Source: DATESZ01 sp035283845 (GTDB taxonomy: Bacteria; Desulfobacterota; Syntrophia; Syntrophales; JACQWR01). Taken from it: a DNA stretch of 13,929 nucleotides. The translations under genes and the position numbers were made by a program. The notes beneath the pieces were generated by a model that worked only from the letters and a program-made list of their open reading frames with translations, ran no database searches and had not been told where the DNA came from. The first letter of the stretch is position 1. Every line of letters begins with the position of its first letter. The stretch lies in NCBI GenBank assembly GCA_035283845.1, contig DATESZ010000091.1, positions 1-13,929 on the forward strand. Direction: 5' to 3'. This document shows, one piece after another, positions 1 to 6,945 of this stretch.

Positions 1-632
1 TCCAGTTCTTCTTCTTTCAGCAGGTCACGGCTTATGAGGTAATCAAATCTTGTTTTCCGCCTGCGGGCGTACCTTTCCTGATTGTAGAAGGCAACGCCCA
101 GAACTTCCGCTATCTCCTGGAGAAAACCCTGTTCTTCTTCGGAAAATTTTCCTCCTCCCCCTTTTTTATTCAGTATCTGTATGATGCCCATTAGTGTGTT
201 GTTATGAAATATCGGCGCCGCCAGTATCTGGGTCGTTTTGAATCCAGATTTTTTATCCCAACTGGTATCGAGTGACAACTCCTTGTCAATACTTTGCAGC
301 TCCGCCTTGTCGTAGGCATCGGCTATATTGACGATTTTTCCAGTATTGGCTGCATATCCGGCGATGCTCTTGTTGCTGATGGGCACCCTGATTTCTTTTA
401 CCTGGGCGCCGGCCAGGAACATGGAATAGATTTCGTTGCGCGGCCTGTCCACCACATATATGGTGATGGAATGAGCGTTGAAGAGGGCAAGTATCCCATC
501 CTTTAAATCCACCAGAATCTGTTTAATGTTTTGGGCTGCATGTATGCGGTTGGTAATATCCTGAAGTGCTTTACGAATAAGCAGCTTCTCTTCAAGTTGG
601 CTGATTTCCTTGTCTTTTATTTGATCCGGCAT
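1..632 (-). CDS. GAF-domain protein, 5' part; probably a PilB/GspE-type ATPase with N-terminal GAF domain (partial)
   Basis: The gene runs off the left edge, so only about 210 N-terminal residues are visible. The ATG (complement of 630-632) has a GGAG ribosome site at 640-643. Residues 1-25 are charged and helical (MPDQIKDKEISQLEEKLL). Residues about 25-190 look like a GAF sensor domain, including AAPIFHNNTLMGIIQILNKK and a final helix EEEQGFLQEIAEVLGVAF. The visible end, KTRFDYLISRDLLKEEEL, resembles the start of the MshE-N/GspE N-terminal domain found in type II secretion and type IV pilus ATPases. The full protein may therefore be a GAF-PilB-like ATPase. The GAF call comes from the sequence pattern; the ATPase is inferred, since no Walker motif lies in the window. 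It could instead be another GAF signalling protein. It is divergent from the MFS gene. Confidence 0.72.
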   Translation of the reverse strand, partial: MPDQIKDKEISQLEEKLLIRKALQDITNRIHAAQNIKQILVDLKDGILALFNAHSITIYVVDRPRNEIYSMFLAGAQVKEIRVPISNKSIAGYAANTGKIVNIADAYDKAELQSIDKELSLDTSWDKKSGFKTTQILAAPIFHNNTLMGIIQILNKKGGGGKFSEEEQGFLQEIAEVLGVAFYNQERYARRRKTRFDYLISRDLLKEEEL

Positions 633-728
633 GTTTTCTCTCCGTTTATGGAATCATTTACCCGCAAATTGCAAATGAATTCCATGACCAGCTACGACGA
701 TCCTTCATATATAAACACATAGCAGTAC

Positions 729-755
729 CTTATAACAGCATGATCAGGGCGTCAA
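729..755 (-). promoter_or_regulatory. Sigma70-like promoter for the GAF-domain gene
   Basis: Read on the minus strand there is a -35 box TTGACG (complement of 750-755), a 15-nt spacer and a -10 box TATAAG (complement of 729-734). TGT directly before the -10 box makes an extended -10, which can offset the short spacer. Transcription would start near 722 and leave a leader of about 90 nt before the ATG. No other matching pair was seen in the divergent gap. Confidence 0.5.
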
Positions 756-861
756 GTTTAAGTCTAAACGAAAATGGAAAATAATTCAATAAAGACTTGC
801 AAATTATTTATTAATCTGGCTTTTTAGACGAGAGGCGGGCTTAACGCAGCGGCAAGGGCTC

Positions 862-879
862 TTCATTAAGTTTCATTAA
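862..879 (+). repeat. Two TTCATTAA direct repeats, 10 bp apart, upstream of the MFS gene
   Basis: TTCATTAA occurs at 862-869 and 872-879, exactly one helical turn apart and about 40 bases before the GTG start of the exporter gene. Such spacing is typical of a dimeric regulator site, but the repeats are short and AT-rich. The rest of the 633-920 gap holds the minus-strand promoter and a TAAAAT at 911-916 without a properly spaced -35 box. I see no gene in it. Confidence 0.25.
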
Positions 880-920
880 TCGTGACAATGCCCGTGGTAT
901 TGTGGTAGATTAAAATAAAG

Positions 921-2207
921 GTGAAATTGCAAAAGAATATTTTTCCGCTATCTGATAATGTAAAATTGGTATTCCGGACCTTAAGTTACCGGAATTATCG
1001 GCTCTTTTTCATCGGCAACGGTCTTTCGATGATCGGGAACTGGATGCAGCAGATCGCCATAAGCTGGCTGGTCTATCGTCTCACCGGTTCTTCACTTCTA
1101 TTGGGAATCGTCGCCTTCGCCGGCCTTTTCCCCGGATTCATCTTAATGCCTTTGGCGGGCGTCTTAACAGACCGATGGAACCGCCGTCATATCCTTCTTG
1201 TTTCACAAATCCTGGCTACGCTGCAGGCATTGGCCCTGACATTCCTTGTCATGACCGACATGATCACCGTGTGGCAGATCCTGTTGTTGAGTGTTTTCTT
1301 TGGTTTTATCAGCGCCTTTGATATACCGGCCCGTCAGTCCTTTGTCGTGGATTTGATCGGGAAAAGAGAAGACTTGGGAAGTGCCATAGCCCTCAACTCT
1401 GCTTTGTTCAATTGCGCCCGCCTGGTTGGGCCGTCTCTTGCCGGCGTTACAATAGCCGTCGCGGGTGAAGGAATATGCTTTTTTCTCAACGCCCTGACTT
1501 ACTCTGCCTTTATTGCAACGCTTATCCTTGTAAAAGTTGAGCACGCCGCCAATACCAGCAGTGATACGGATATTTTCAGTGTGTTCAAGGCCGGCTTCAA
1601 ATATGCCTTCGGTTTTTTGCCCGTTAGAGCGCTGCTCCTGCTTCTGGGACTGGTGGGCTTGATGGGGATGCCCTATGCGGTTCTCCTGCCTGTTTTTGCC
1701 AAAGATATTTTTCATGGAGGCCCTCACACCCTTGGTTTTTTAACGGCGGCAGCAGGCGGAGGAGGACTGACGGCGGCTCTTTACCTTGCCTCACGGATTA
1801 CAGTGTTAGGTATGGGAAGGCTGGTGCCGATTTCCGCAGGTATTTTTGGTTTGGGGCTCATGTTATTTTCTATTTCCCGGATATTCTGGATTTCTTTTTG
1901 TCTGCTTATCCCTGTGGGTTTTGGAATGATGGTGCACATAGCGCTTACTAACACCATCCTCCAGACTGTTGTAGAAGATGACATGCGGGGACGCGTCATG
2001 AGCTTTTTTGCTATGGCTTTCATGGGCACGGTGCCGTTCGGCAGCCTTATTGCGGGCTGGCTTGCCGATTCGATCGGCGTCACATGGACATTGATGATAG
2101 GAGGCCTTTGCTGCGTCCTGGCTTCGTTCGCATACGCGCGACAACTCCCTTTAATTCGGAAGATGGTGCGTCCTGTATATGTGAAAATGGGCGTCATTTC
2201 TTCTTAA
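921..2207 (+). CDS. MFS transporter, MFS_3/EntS-like (DHA3) family
   Basis: A 428-residue polytopic membrane protein of the major facilitator superfamily, probably a proton-driven exporter with 12 helices in the inner membrane. The start YRNYRLFFIGNGLSMIGNW, followed by MQQIAISWLVYRLTGSS, is typical of the EntS/MFS_3 group. The loop GVLTDRWNRR at residues 80-89 is the MFS motif A between helices 2 and 3. The second half carries the matching VVEDDMRGRVMSF loop. Length fits the family (about 400-430). The GTG start is preceded only by a weak purine stretch (AAAATAAAG), so the exact start is uncertain. The substrate cannot be told: EntS exports enterobactin, but no siderophore genes are visible here. 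It stands alone after a divergent gap and is 87 bases upstream of the methyltransferase gene. Confidence 0.88.
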   Translation: MKLQKNIFPLSDNVKLVFRTLSYRNYRLFFIGNGLSMIGNWMQQIAISWLVYRLTGSSLLLGIVAFAGLFPGFILMPLAGVLTDRWNRRHILLVSQILATLQALALTFLVMTDMITVWQILLLSVFFGFISAFDIPARQSFVVDLIGKREDLGSAIALNSALFNCARLVGPSLAGVTIAVAGEGICFFLNALTYSAFIATLILVKVEHAANTSSDTDIFSVFKAGFKYAFGFLPVRALLLLLGLVGLMGMPYAVLLPVFAKDIFHGGPHTLGFLTAAAGGGGLTAALYLASRITVLGMGRLVPISAGIFGLGLMLFSISRIFWISFCLLIPVGFGMMVHIALTNTILQTVVEDDMRGRVMSFFAMAFMGTVPFGSLIAGWLADSIGVTWTLMIGGLCCVLASFAYARQLPLIRKMVRPVYVKMGVISS

Positions 2208-2294
2208 ATGATCGATGAACAATGAGCAACGAAGGAACCTCAATTGATAACTGATCATTAGATAACCGTCTGTCAGGAAGATGGGGGATAGGAC

Positions 2295-3470
2295 GTGCTT
2301 TTAGCACATGCAGAGGGGGACGATGATTTGCGGCAATTTATCGTTTCTCTGATCAGGGAAGAAGGGCCGGTAACCTTTGCCCGTTTCATGGAATGTTGCC
2401 TCTATCATCCCGCGTATGGCTATTATGGATCAGGTGAGGCAAGAATCGGCAGGGAAGGCGATTATTATACTGCGCCGTGTGTCCATCCTTTTTTCGGAGG
2501 CATGGTGGCTAAGCAGCTCTCCCAAATGAGCGGAATACTGGGAAGCCAGAACTTTACGGTATGGGAAATGGGCGGCGGCAGAGGGCTGCTCTGCGAGGCC
2601 ATATTGGCCTGGGCCAAAAAGAATAATCCTTCATTCTACGAACGGCTTGCCTACTGCATAGTTGAACCTTCTTCCCGTTTTCTCAAAGAACAGCAAGGGC
2701 GGCTGTTTCTTGAAGATGATAAGGAGAAGGTCCGCTGGCTTTCGCCCGCTGACCTCACAGAGGGAGGGGATGTACTGGAAGGGTGTGTCCTTTCCAACGA
2801 ACTCGTTGATGCCTTCCCGGTGCACCGGGTGGTCTGCGAGGGAGGAAAACTGAAGGAAATCTGCGTGGGTGAGAAGGAAGGCCGATTTTTTGAGATTCTT
2901 AAGGAGGTGTCTGATCCACGCATAATCGCCTATCTTGCCGATGGAAATATTAACCTCTCGAATGGCCGGACGATGGAAGTAAATCTGCGTTCCCTTGAGT
3001 GGCTTGAAGATGTGGGAAGGCGCTTGCAGCGCGGCTTTCTTATGACCATCGATTACGGCTGCCTGGCTCAGGAACTCCATGATCCCTCCCGCCGGAACGG
3101 GACGCTCCGATGTTACTTCAGCCATCAGGTATCGGACAACCCATATGAAAGGCCCGGAAGGCAGGACATAACCTCTCATGTTGATTTTACTTCTCTGATC
3201 CGTAAAGGCGAGGAATTGGAGTTGAGGTTTACCGGCCTGGTTCCGCAGTACCGTTTTTTGATTGCTTTGGGACTGTTAGATGATATGGAAGAAGCTATAA
3301 GAGTGATGTCCGAACTCGATGGTTTAAAATTGAGATTGTCACTCAAACACCTGATTGAGCCGGAGAGGGGTATGGGCGAGATTTTCAAGGTGCTTATTCA
3401 ACACAAAGGAATTGAAAAACCGGATTTAAGGGGGCTAAAGAGTCTCCGCGATATTCCCGTTGCCTTCTAA
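2295..3470 (+). CDS. MidA/NDUFAF7-like SAM-dependent methyltransferase (DUF185)
   Basis: A 391-residue class I SAM-dependent methyltransferase of the DUF185 family. Diagnostic blocks are GPVTFARFMECCLYHPAYGY (residues 24-43), IGREGDYYTAPCVHPFFG (51-68), the SAM-binding VWEMGGGRGLL (89-99), SNELVDAFPVHRV (167-179), TIDYG (251-255) and NPYERPGRQDITSHVDF (282-298). Family knowledge: human NDUFAF7 dimethylates an arginine of the complex I subunit NDUFS2, and MidA is needed for complex I in Dictyostelium; the bacterial target is generally unknown. No nuo genes are visible here. The start is GTG, with GGGGATAG just upstream as a weak ribosome site. It ends 14 bases before the start of the flavoprotein gene, so the two are probably co-transcribed. 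Confidence 0.88.
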   Translation: MLLAHAEGDDDLRQFIVSLIREEGPVTFARFMECCLYHPAYGYYGSGEARIGREGDYYTAPCVHPFFGGMVAKQLSQMSGILGSQNFTVWEMGGGRGLLCEAILAWAKKNNPSFYERLAYCIVEPSSRFLKEQQGRLFLEDDKEKVRWLSPADLTEGGDVLEGCVLSNELVDAFPVHRVVCEGGKLKEICVGEKEGRFFEILKEVSDPRIIAYLADGNINLSNGRTMEVNLRSLEWLEDVGRRLQRGFLMTIDYGCLAQELHDPSRRNGTLRCYFSHQVSDNPYERPGRQDITSHVDFTSLIRKGEELELRFTGLVPQYRFLIALGLLDDMEEAIRVMSELDGLKLRLSLKHLIEPERGMGEIFKVLIQHKGIEKPDLRGLKSLRDIPVAF

Positions 3471-3471
3471 T

Positions 3472-3479
3472 AAGGAGGG
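3472..3479 (+). promoter_or_regulatory. Strong ribosome binding site that fixes the flavoprotein start
   Basis: AAGGAGGG lies between the stop of the methyltransferase gene and the flavoprotein gene. A GTG at 3479 overlaps this site and cannot be served by it. The ATG at 3485 lies 5 bases downstream and is the better start, giving MSDVRVLAF rather than two extra residues. Confidence 0.75.
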
Positions 3480-3484
3480 TGATA

Positions 3485-4090
3485 ATGAGCGATGTAAGGG
3501 TCTTGGCATTTTGCGGTTCTCCCAGAAAGGACGGAAATACATCTGCCGTTTTGGAAGAGTTCCTTAAGGGCGCCCAAATGGAGGGGGCAGAAGTGCAACG
3601 TCTTGACCTTGCCGATTTTTCCATTGCTCCCTGCCGGGAGTGCCTGGCCTGTTTCGAGGATGGACAGTGTATCTTGCCGGACGATATGGAAATGGTTTAT
3701 CCCCGGCTGCTGGCAGCAGACATCGTCGTGCTTGCTTCTCCCATATTTTTTTACGGTGTGACAGGCTGGGCTAAGGCCATGATTGACCGCACTCAGGCCC
3801 TGTGGGCAAGGAAGTATGTGCTGCACGATCCCTCCCTGAACAAACAGGGAAAGGTGAGGAAGGGTTTTTTCATCTCCCTTGGCGGCACGAAAGGTCAGAA
3901 GATGTTTGAAGGGGCAATCCTTACGGCCAAGTATTTTTTTGACGCCTGCAATGTACAATATGCGGGTGAACTGCTTTTCCGCAGCGTGGACGTCAAAGGC
4001 GATATATTAAAGCAGCCAAAGGCCATCGCTTCCGCAATTGCCGCCGGAAGGCGGCTGGTTGCAGAGTTTAAGAGGGAAATGCAACCTTGA
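3485..4090 (+). CDS. Iron-sulfur flavoprotein-like NAD(P)H-dependent FMN reductase
   Basis: A 201-residue flavodoxin-fold protein. GSPRKDGNTS at residues 11-20 is the FMN phosphate loop of the NADPH-dependent FMN reductase family, and SPIFFYGVTGWAKAMIDR at 85-102 is the second flavin-contacting segment. Between them, C50, C53, C56 and C62 form a compact CX2CX2CX5C motif. This matches the archaeal/clostridial iron-sulfur flavoproteins (ISF), where it holds a 4Fe-4S cluster beside FMN and passes electrons between ferredoxin and acceptors. The role here is likely redox or oxidative-stress related in an anaerobe, but the electron partner is unknown. A strong ribosome site supports the ATG at 3485. 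It follows the methyltransferase gene closely and is followed by a 98-base leader to moaC. Confidence 0.85.
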   Translation: MSDVRVLAFCGSPRKDGNTSAVLEEFLKGAQMEGAEVQRLDLADFSIAPCRECLACFEDGQCILPDDMEMVYPRLLAADIVVLASPIFFYGVTGWAKAMIDRTQALWARKYVLHDPSLNKQGKVRKGFFISLGGTKGQKMFEGAILTAKYFFDACNVQYAGELLFRSVDVKGDILKQPKAIASAIAAGRRLVAEFKREMQP

Positions 4091-4145
4091 CGGATCAGAC
4101 CGGTTGTGTTAGCTTCACGCCGTTTTCCAGTAAAAAGCGGTTGTA

Positions 4146-4187
4146 CAGGTAACGCCAGGGAATGCCCAGGTAATGCCCAGGTAATGC
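4146..4187 (+). repeat. Tandem repeat (CCAGGTAATGC, four copies) forming a mini-ORF chain before moaC
   Basis: Four imperfect copies run head to tail: CAGGTAACGC (4146-4155), CAGGGAATGC (4156-4165), and two exact CCAGGTAATGC (4166-4176 and 4177-4187). Each of the last three carries an AGG followed closely by ATG. The ATGs at 4162 and 4173 each encode Met-Pro-Arg-stop, and each stop overlaps the next start as TAATG. The ATG at 4184 encodes Met-Gln-stop, and its TGA overlaps the moaC ATG as ATGA (4189-4192). The arrangement would let a ribosome step by termination and reinitiation into moaC. It may equally be a chance product of repeat slippage. The rest of the 4091-4188 gap holds nothing I recognise. 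Confidence 0.7.
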
Positions 4188-4188
4188 A

Positions 4189-4665
4189 ATGAACAGACTG
4201 TCCCATATAGATGAAAAGGGCAAAGCGCGGATGGTGGACGTAACCGCCAAGGAGGAAACTGTCCGGGAAGCCGTGGCGGAGGGCATGGTGCGGATGGAGC
4301 CTTCAACCCTGCGGCTCATCGAGAGTGGGGGGATGCCGAAGGGAGACGTCTTTGCCGTTGCCAGGATCGCGGGCATCATGGCTGCCAAAAAAACAGGCGG
4401 TTTAATCCCTCTGTGCCATCCCCTGCCATTGACAGGGATAGACATAGAATTCGCCTGTAATGTCAAGAAAGGGGAGATAGCAATCAAGGCAACCGTAAAA
4501 ACCGTTGGAAAAACTGGCGTGGAAATGGAGGCCATGACAGCGGTAAGCTTAGCCTCTCTCACAATATACGATATGTGCAAGGCGGCCGACAGATCGATTA
4601 CCCTTACAGACTTAAAGCTCCTTTCCAAAAAAGGCGGAAAAAGCGGGACATTTATTCGGAAATAG
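4189..4665 (+). CDS. moaC: Cyclic pyranopterin monophosphate synthase MoaC
   Basis: A 158-residue MoaC, the standard family length. With MoaA it converts GTP to cyclic pyranopterin monophosphate, the first stage of molybdenum/tungsten cofactor synthesis in the cytoplasm; MoaC acts on 3',8-cyclo-7,8-dihydro-GTP made by MoaA. Diagnostic segments are LCHPLPLT (residues 75-82), GVEMEAMTAVSLASLTIYDM (110-129) and GGKSG (149-153). D128 and K131 fall at the same numbers as the catalytic Asp128 and Lys131 of the E. coli enzyme. The start ATG has only a weak AGG upstream within the tandem repeat, and it overlaps the stop of a two-codon mini-ORF. No other moa, mog or mob gene is in the window. The gene ends with four consecutive in-frame stop codons (4663-4674). 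Confidence 0.96.
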   Translation: MNRLSHIDEKGKARMVDVTAKEETVREAVAEGMVRMEPSTLRLIESGGMPKGDVFAVARIAGIMAAKKTGGLIPLCHPLPLTGIDIEFACNVKKGEIAIKATVKTVGKTGVEMEAMTAVSLASLTIYDMCKAADRSITLTDLKLLSKKGGKSGTFIRK

Positions 4666-4693
4666 TAGTGATAAGCACTTGACAGGGAATGAT

Positions 4694-5212
4694 ATGTCAC
4701 AGGAGATCTATAAAATCAGACGGGCGATAATCATTCCTCTGGGCGTTGCCGTTTTTTTTCTTTTTTTCTTGCTTTTTCTTTCCCGCTTGCTTAAATTCCT
4801 GCCGGGAGAGACGTTCGTACTGGGTGCGGTTTTTCTTTTCGCTCTATATTTTTTTCTCGAGGTTTTATACCGACAGGTTTCTATAAGGGAAGACGGCTTG
4901 GAGATAAAGAAGTTCCTGCGTAAAAAAGAGCTTACGTGGGATGAAATTACCCATCTTGGCTGTCTGGTTATGGCCAAAAAGGTCTATTTCCTTCTGACGA
5001 CCACTAAGGGGTTTTGTATCCTTTCCAACAGTTATGAACAATTTCCCGACATGCTCGATCATCTGATCGGGCGCATGGACAGGGAAAGAGTGGAGGGGGA
5101 GGTCCTTGATTTTGCGAGACATCCTCTGGAAGATAATCAAACCGTTCGCTCGGCATGGTTTATTGTAACAATCATTCTTGCGGTTATTGCTTTGCGCCTT
5201 TTTATTGATTGA
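4694..5212 (+). CDS. Small membrane protein with PH-like central domain
   Basis: A 172-residue protein of unknown function. It has two hydrophobic segments near the N-terminus (IIIPLGVAVFFLFFLLFL and FVLGAVFLFALYFFLEVL). The soluble middle of about 85 residues reads VSIREDGLEIKKFLRKKELT then WDEITHL, the pattern seen in bacterial PH-like membrane proteins. A last hydrophobic helix is WFIVTIILAVIALRLFI. The topology is therefore probably a hairpin, a cytosolic domain and a C-terminal anchor. A TTG at 4679 would add five residues, but AGGGA at 4684-4688 is correctly spaced for the ATG at 4694. It lies 28 bases after moaC and may be co-transcribed. The PH-like fold is inferred from the sequence pattern only; no ligand or partner is suggested. 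Confidence 0.7.
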   Translation: MSQEIYKIRRAIIIPLGVAVFFLFFLLFLSRLLKFLPGETFVLGAVFLFALYFFLEVLYRQVSIREDGLEIKKFLRKKELTWDEITHLGCLVMAKKVYFLLTTTKGFCILSNSYEQFPDMLDHLIGRMDRERVEGEVLDFARHPLEDNQTVRSAWFIVTIILAVIALRLFID

Positions 5213-5339
5213 CGGTCATTGTTTGACGGCGCCGTCTAATCGTTTGGTTTTTTGCAATTTTTTACGAATTAGTCATTGTTTAGTTACGAGTTTTCGCAGA
5301 GACATCATTAAATTATATTAGCATAGGGAAGGGATTGTT
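5213..5339 (+). promoter_or_regulatory. Intergenic region before the Fis-type gene: direct repeat, palindrome and possible -10 box
   Basis: This 127-base AT-rich gap separates the membrane protein gene from the next gene set. It contains the 10-bp direct repeat GTCATTGTTT at 5215-5224 and 5272-5281, the perfect 12-bp palindrome GACGGCGCCGTC at 5225-5236, and a TATATT at 5314-5319. The TATATT would suit a -10 box about 20 bases before the start codon, but no convincing -35 box lies at the right distance. The repeat or palindrome could be regulator sites, possibly for the adjacent Fis-type protein; that is speculation. Confidence 0.3.
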
Positions 5340-5639
5340 ATGAGGCAAAGGAATGCTACCGGCGTAAAGGATATACACGCAGCAAACACACCGTACTCGG
5401 TTGCCGAAGATATCATAGAGAAGAAGCTTGCCGATATAACTACGGTGCTTTATTCCACAAACGGCGGTAAAAGCAGATTGCATGAGAATATCCTTTCCAT
5501 GGTGGAAAGAAGCCTCTTCAAAATAGCCTTGAAACGGAGCAATAATGCCAAGGGCGCCGCTGCTGCCTATTTGGGGATCAACAGGAATACCTTCCAGAAA
5601 AAAATGGTCAAGCTGGGAATCGACAATTCCAAAGAATAG
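5340..5639 (+). CDS. Fis-type helix-turn-helix protein
   Basis: A 99-residue protein, close to the 98 residues of E. coli Fis. The last third, LFKIALKRSNNAKGAAAAYL then GINRNTFQKKMVKLGI (residues 59-94), is a Fis-family (HTH_8) DNA-binding domain. The preceding helix ENILSMVERSLF fits the Fis dimerisation helix. It has no AAA+ or receiver domain, so it is a stand-alone DNA-binding protein and not a sigma54 activator. GGAAGGGA at 5327-5334 is a good ribosome site for the ATG. Only 12 bases separate its stop from the beta-helix gene, so it probably heads the operon with that gene, the GlmS-like gene and perhaps pyrG, and could regulate it. Whether it is the global Fis of this organism or a local regulator cannot be told. 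Confidence 0.85.
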   Translation: MRQRNATGVKDIHAANTPYSVAEDIIEKKLADITTVLYSTNGGKSRLHENILSMVERSLFKIALKRSNNAKGAAAAYLGINRNTFQKKMVKLGIDNSKE

Positions 5640-5651
5640 AACGCGGGTAAA

Positions 5652-6905
5652 ATGCCCATGTCGTTGCCGGACAAGGTAAGGGAATTAATAGAAAAAGGGG
5701 TCGCGGTCAGGGACCCCTCTTCCGTGGATATAGGCGATGAGGTACACCTTGACAGGATTTCCGGCCGGGGGGTTGTTCTTTATGGCGGTACAAAAATATA
5801 CGGCGCTAGAACCATTATTTCCGAAGGGGTAAAAGTAGGCTACGAGGCGCCGGCGACTGTTGTTGATTGCCTTGTCGCGCCTTGGGTGGAGCTGAAAGGA
5901 GGGTTTTTCCAATCCTCCGTTTTTTTGGACAGGGCAGCCATTGCTTCCGGAGCGCACGTCCGGGAAGGCTGCCTCCTGGAGGAGGAAACGAAAGCCGGGC
6001 ACACTGTAGGTCTCAAGCAAACCATACTTTTTCCCTTTGTCACCTTAGGCAGCCTGGTCAATTTTTGCGACTGCTTGATGGCGGGAGGCGTCGGCCGCGA
6101 GAACCACAGCGAGGTCGGCAGTTCCTATGTGCACTTCAATTATACGCCGCAGCGGGACAAGGCCACTCCTTCCCTGATCGGCGATGTTCCCGGAGGCGTC
6201 ATGTTAAACCAGCTTCCCGTATTTCTCGGCGGTCAGGGCGGCCTGGTCGGCCCGGTAAGGATCGATTACGGAACGGTTATTACCGCCGGCACGGTCTGGA
6301 GGCATGACAGCGCCGGGGCGAAATTATTGCATGGCAATGAAAGCAGGCCAATAAGACAGGACTATCATGCCGATTTCTACGGAGATATAAGGAGAAGAGT
6401 TTACAACAATATAGTCTACATAGCCAACCTGCTGGCATTGAGTCAGTGGTACGTGCATGTGCGCCGTAATTTTTTCCTCAAGCGGGAAATGGGGGCGGAG
6501 TTTTTTGAAGGCGCCAGGGGGCTTTTAAGTGCGGCCATTGGGGAGCGGCTGCGGCGTTTCCATGATTTTTCAAAAAAAATGCTCATATCCGTTGCTACAG
6601 GAGAGTTGAAACGTGGGGACGGGGTGGATTTACTTCGTCAGCAGCGGGAACTGGCAGAAAAATGGCCTGAGATTGAGACATCTTTTGAGGACTCCCGAGA
6701 TGAGAACCTGGGTGGAAAAAACCGCGATATTTTTCTTGAAATGCTCGAAAAGCCGCTGAAAGCGGGTAGCAGCTACATTGAGGCGATCCGGGGGCTTGAT
6801 GGGGATGCAAGGCTGGCCGGGACACTCTGGCTCCAGGAGATCGTTGACGACGTGACGAGCCAGGCGCTTGCCAGGCTGCCGTCCTTCCGTTCCCATGTTG
6901 CCTGA
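5652..6905 (+). CDS. GlmU-like left-handed beta-helix protein without the nucleotidyltransferase domain
   Basis: A 417-residue protein. Residues about 24-220 show the imperfect hexapeptide pattern of left-handed beta-helix (LbH) acyltransferases. The segment ENHSEVGSSYVHFNYTP, then RDKATPSLIGD and LVGPVRIDYGTVITAGTVWR (residues 150-217), lines up with the acetyltransferase domain of GlmU, including the Asn-Tyr pair (N163-Y164; compare the NYDG...KTIIGD stretch there). Unlike GlmU (about 456 residues) it has no N-terminal pyrophosphorylase domain: no nucleotide-binding LxGGxGTRM-type motif is seen. It has instead a C-terminal helical region of about 190 residues unknown to me. It may be a sugar acyltransferase or sugar-nucleotide-binding protein. 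Its place directly before a GlmS-like gene supports an amino-sugar role. An ATG six bases downstream is an alternative start; both ribosome sites are weak. Confidence 0.78.
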   Translation: MPMSLPDKVRELIEKGVAVRDPSSVDIGDEVHLDRISGRGVVLYGGTKIYGARTIISEGVKVGYEAPATVVDCLVAPWVELKGGFFQSSVFLDRAAIASGAHVREGCLLEEETKAGHTVGLKQTILFPFVTLGSLVNFCDCLMAGGVGRENHSEVGSSYVHFNYTPQRDKATPSLIGDVPGGVMLNQLPVFLGGQGGLVGPVRIDYGTVITAGTVWRHDSAGAKLLHGNESRPIRQDYHADFYGDIRRRVYNNIVYIANLLALSQWYVHVRRNFFLKREMGAEFFEGARGLLSAAIGERLRRFHDFSKKMLISVATGELKRGDGVDLLRQQRELAEKWPEIETSFEDSRDENLGGKNRDIFLEMLEKPLKAGSSYIEAIRGLDGDARLAGTLWLQEIVDDVTSQALARLPSFRSHVA

Positions 6906-6945
6906 GGGATACAATATAATTTTTTACTAAGCGTCACGGATCGTT

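Noticed and set aside
294..722. Two short plus-strand open frames across the GAF gene and its leader
   Set aside because: They run antisense to the GAF coding region and its promoter and show no family motif.
2246..2266. GATAAC direct repeats and a near-palindrome TAACTGATCATTA in the gap before the methyltransferase gene
   Set aside because: Short, AT-rich and imperfect, with no promoter elements at suitable distance; expected by chance.
2631..3179. 182-residue minus-strand open frame inside the methyltransferase gene
   Set aside because: It is antisense to a gene with several family motifs and has no promoter, ribosome site or recognisable domain.
4095..4700. 201-residue minus-strand open frame opposite moaC
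   Set aside because: It lies antisense to a clear moaC with conserved catalytic residues; its sequence is the low-complexity type expected from a shadow frame, although its end (YNRFLLENGVKLTQPV) looks oddly protein-like.
5225..5252. Palindrome GACGGCGCCGTC followed by a T run as an intrinsic terminator
   Set aside because: A foldable stem would be only 4 bp with a 4-base loop, and the T run starts about 10 bases after it.
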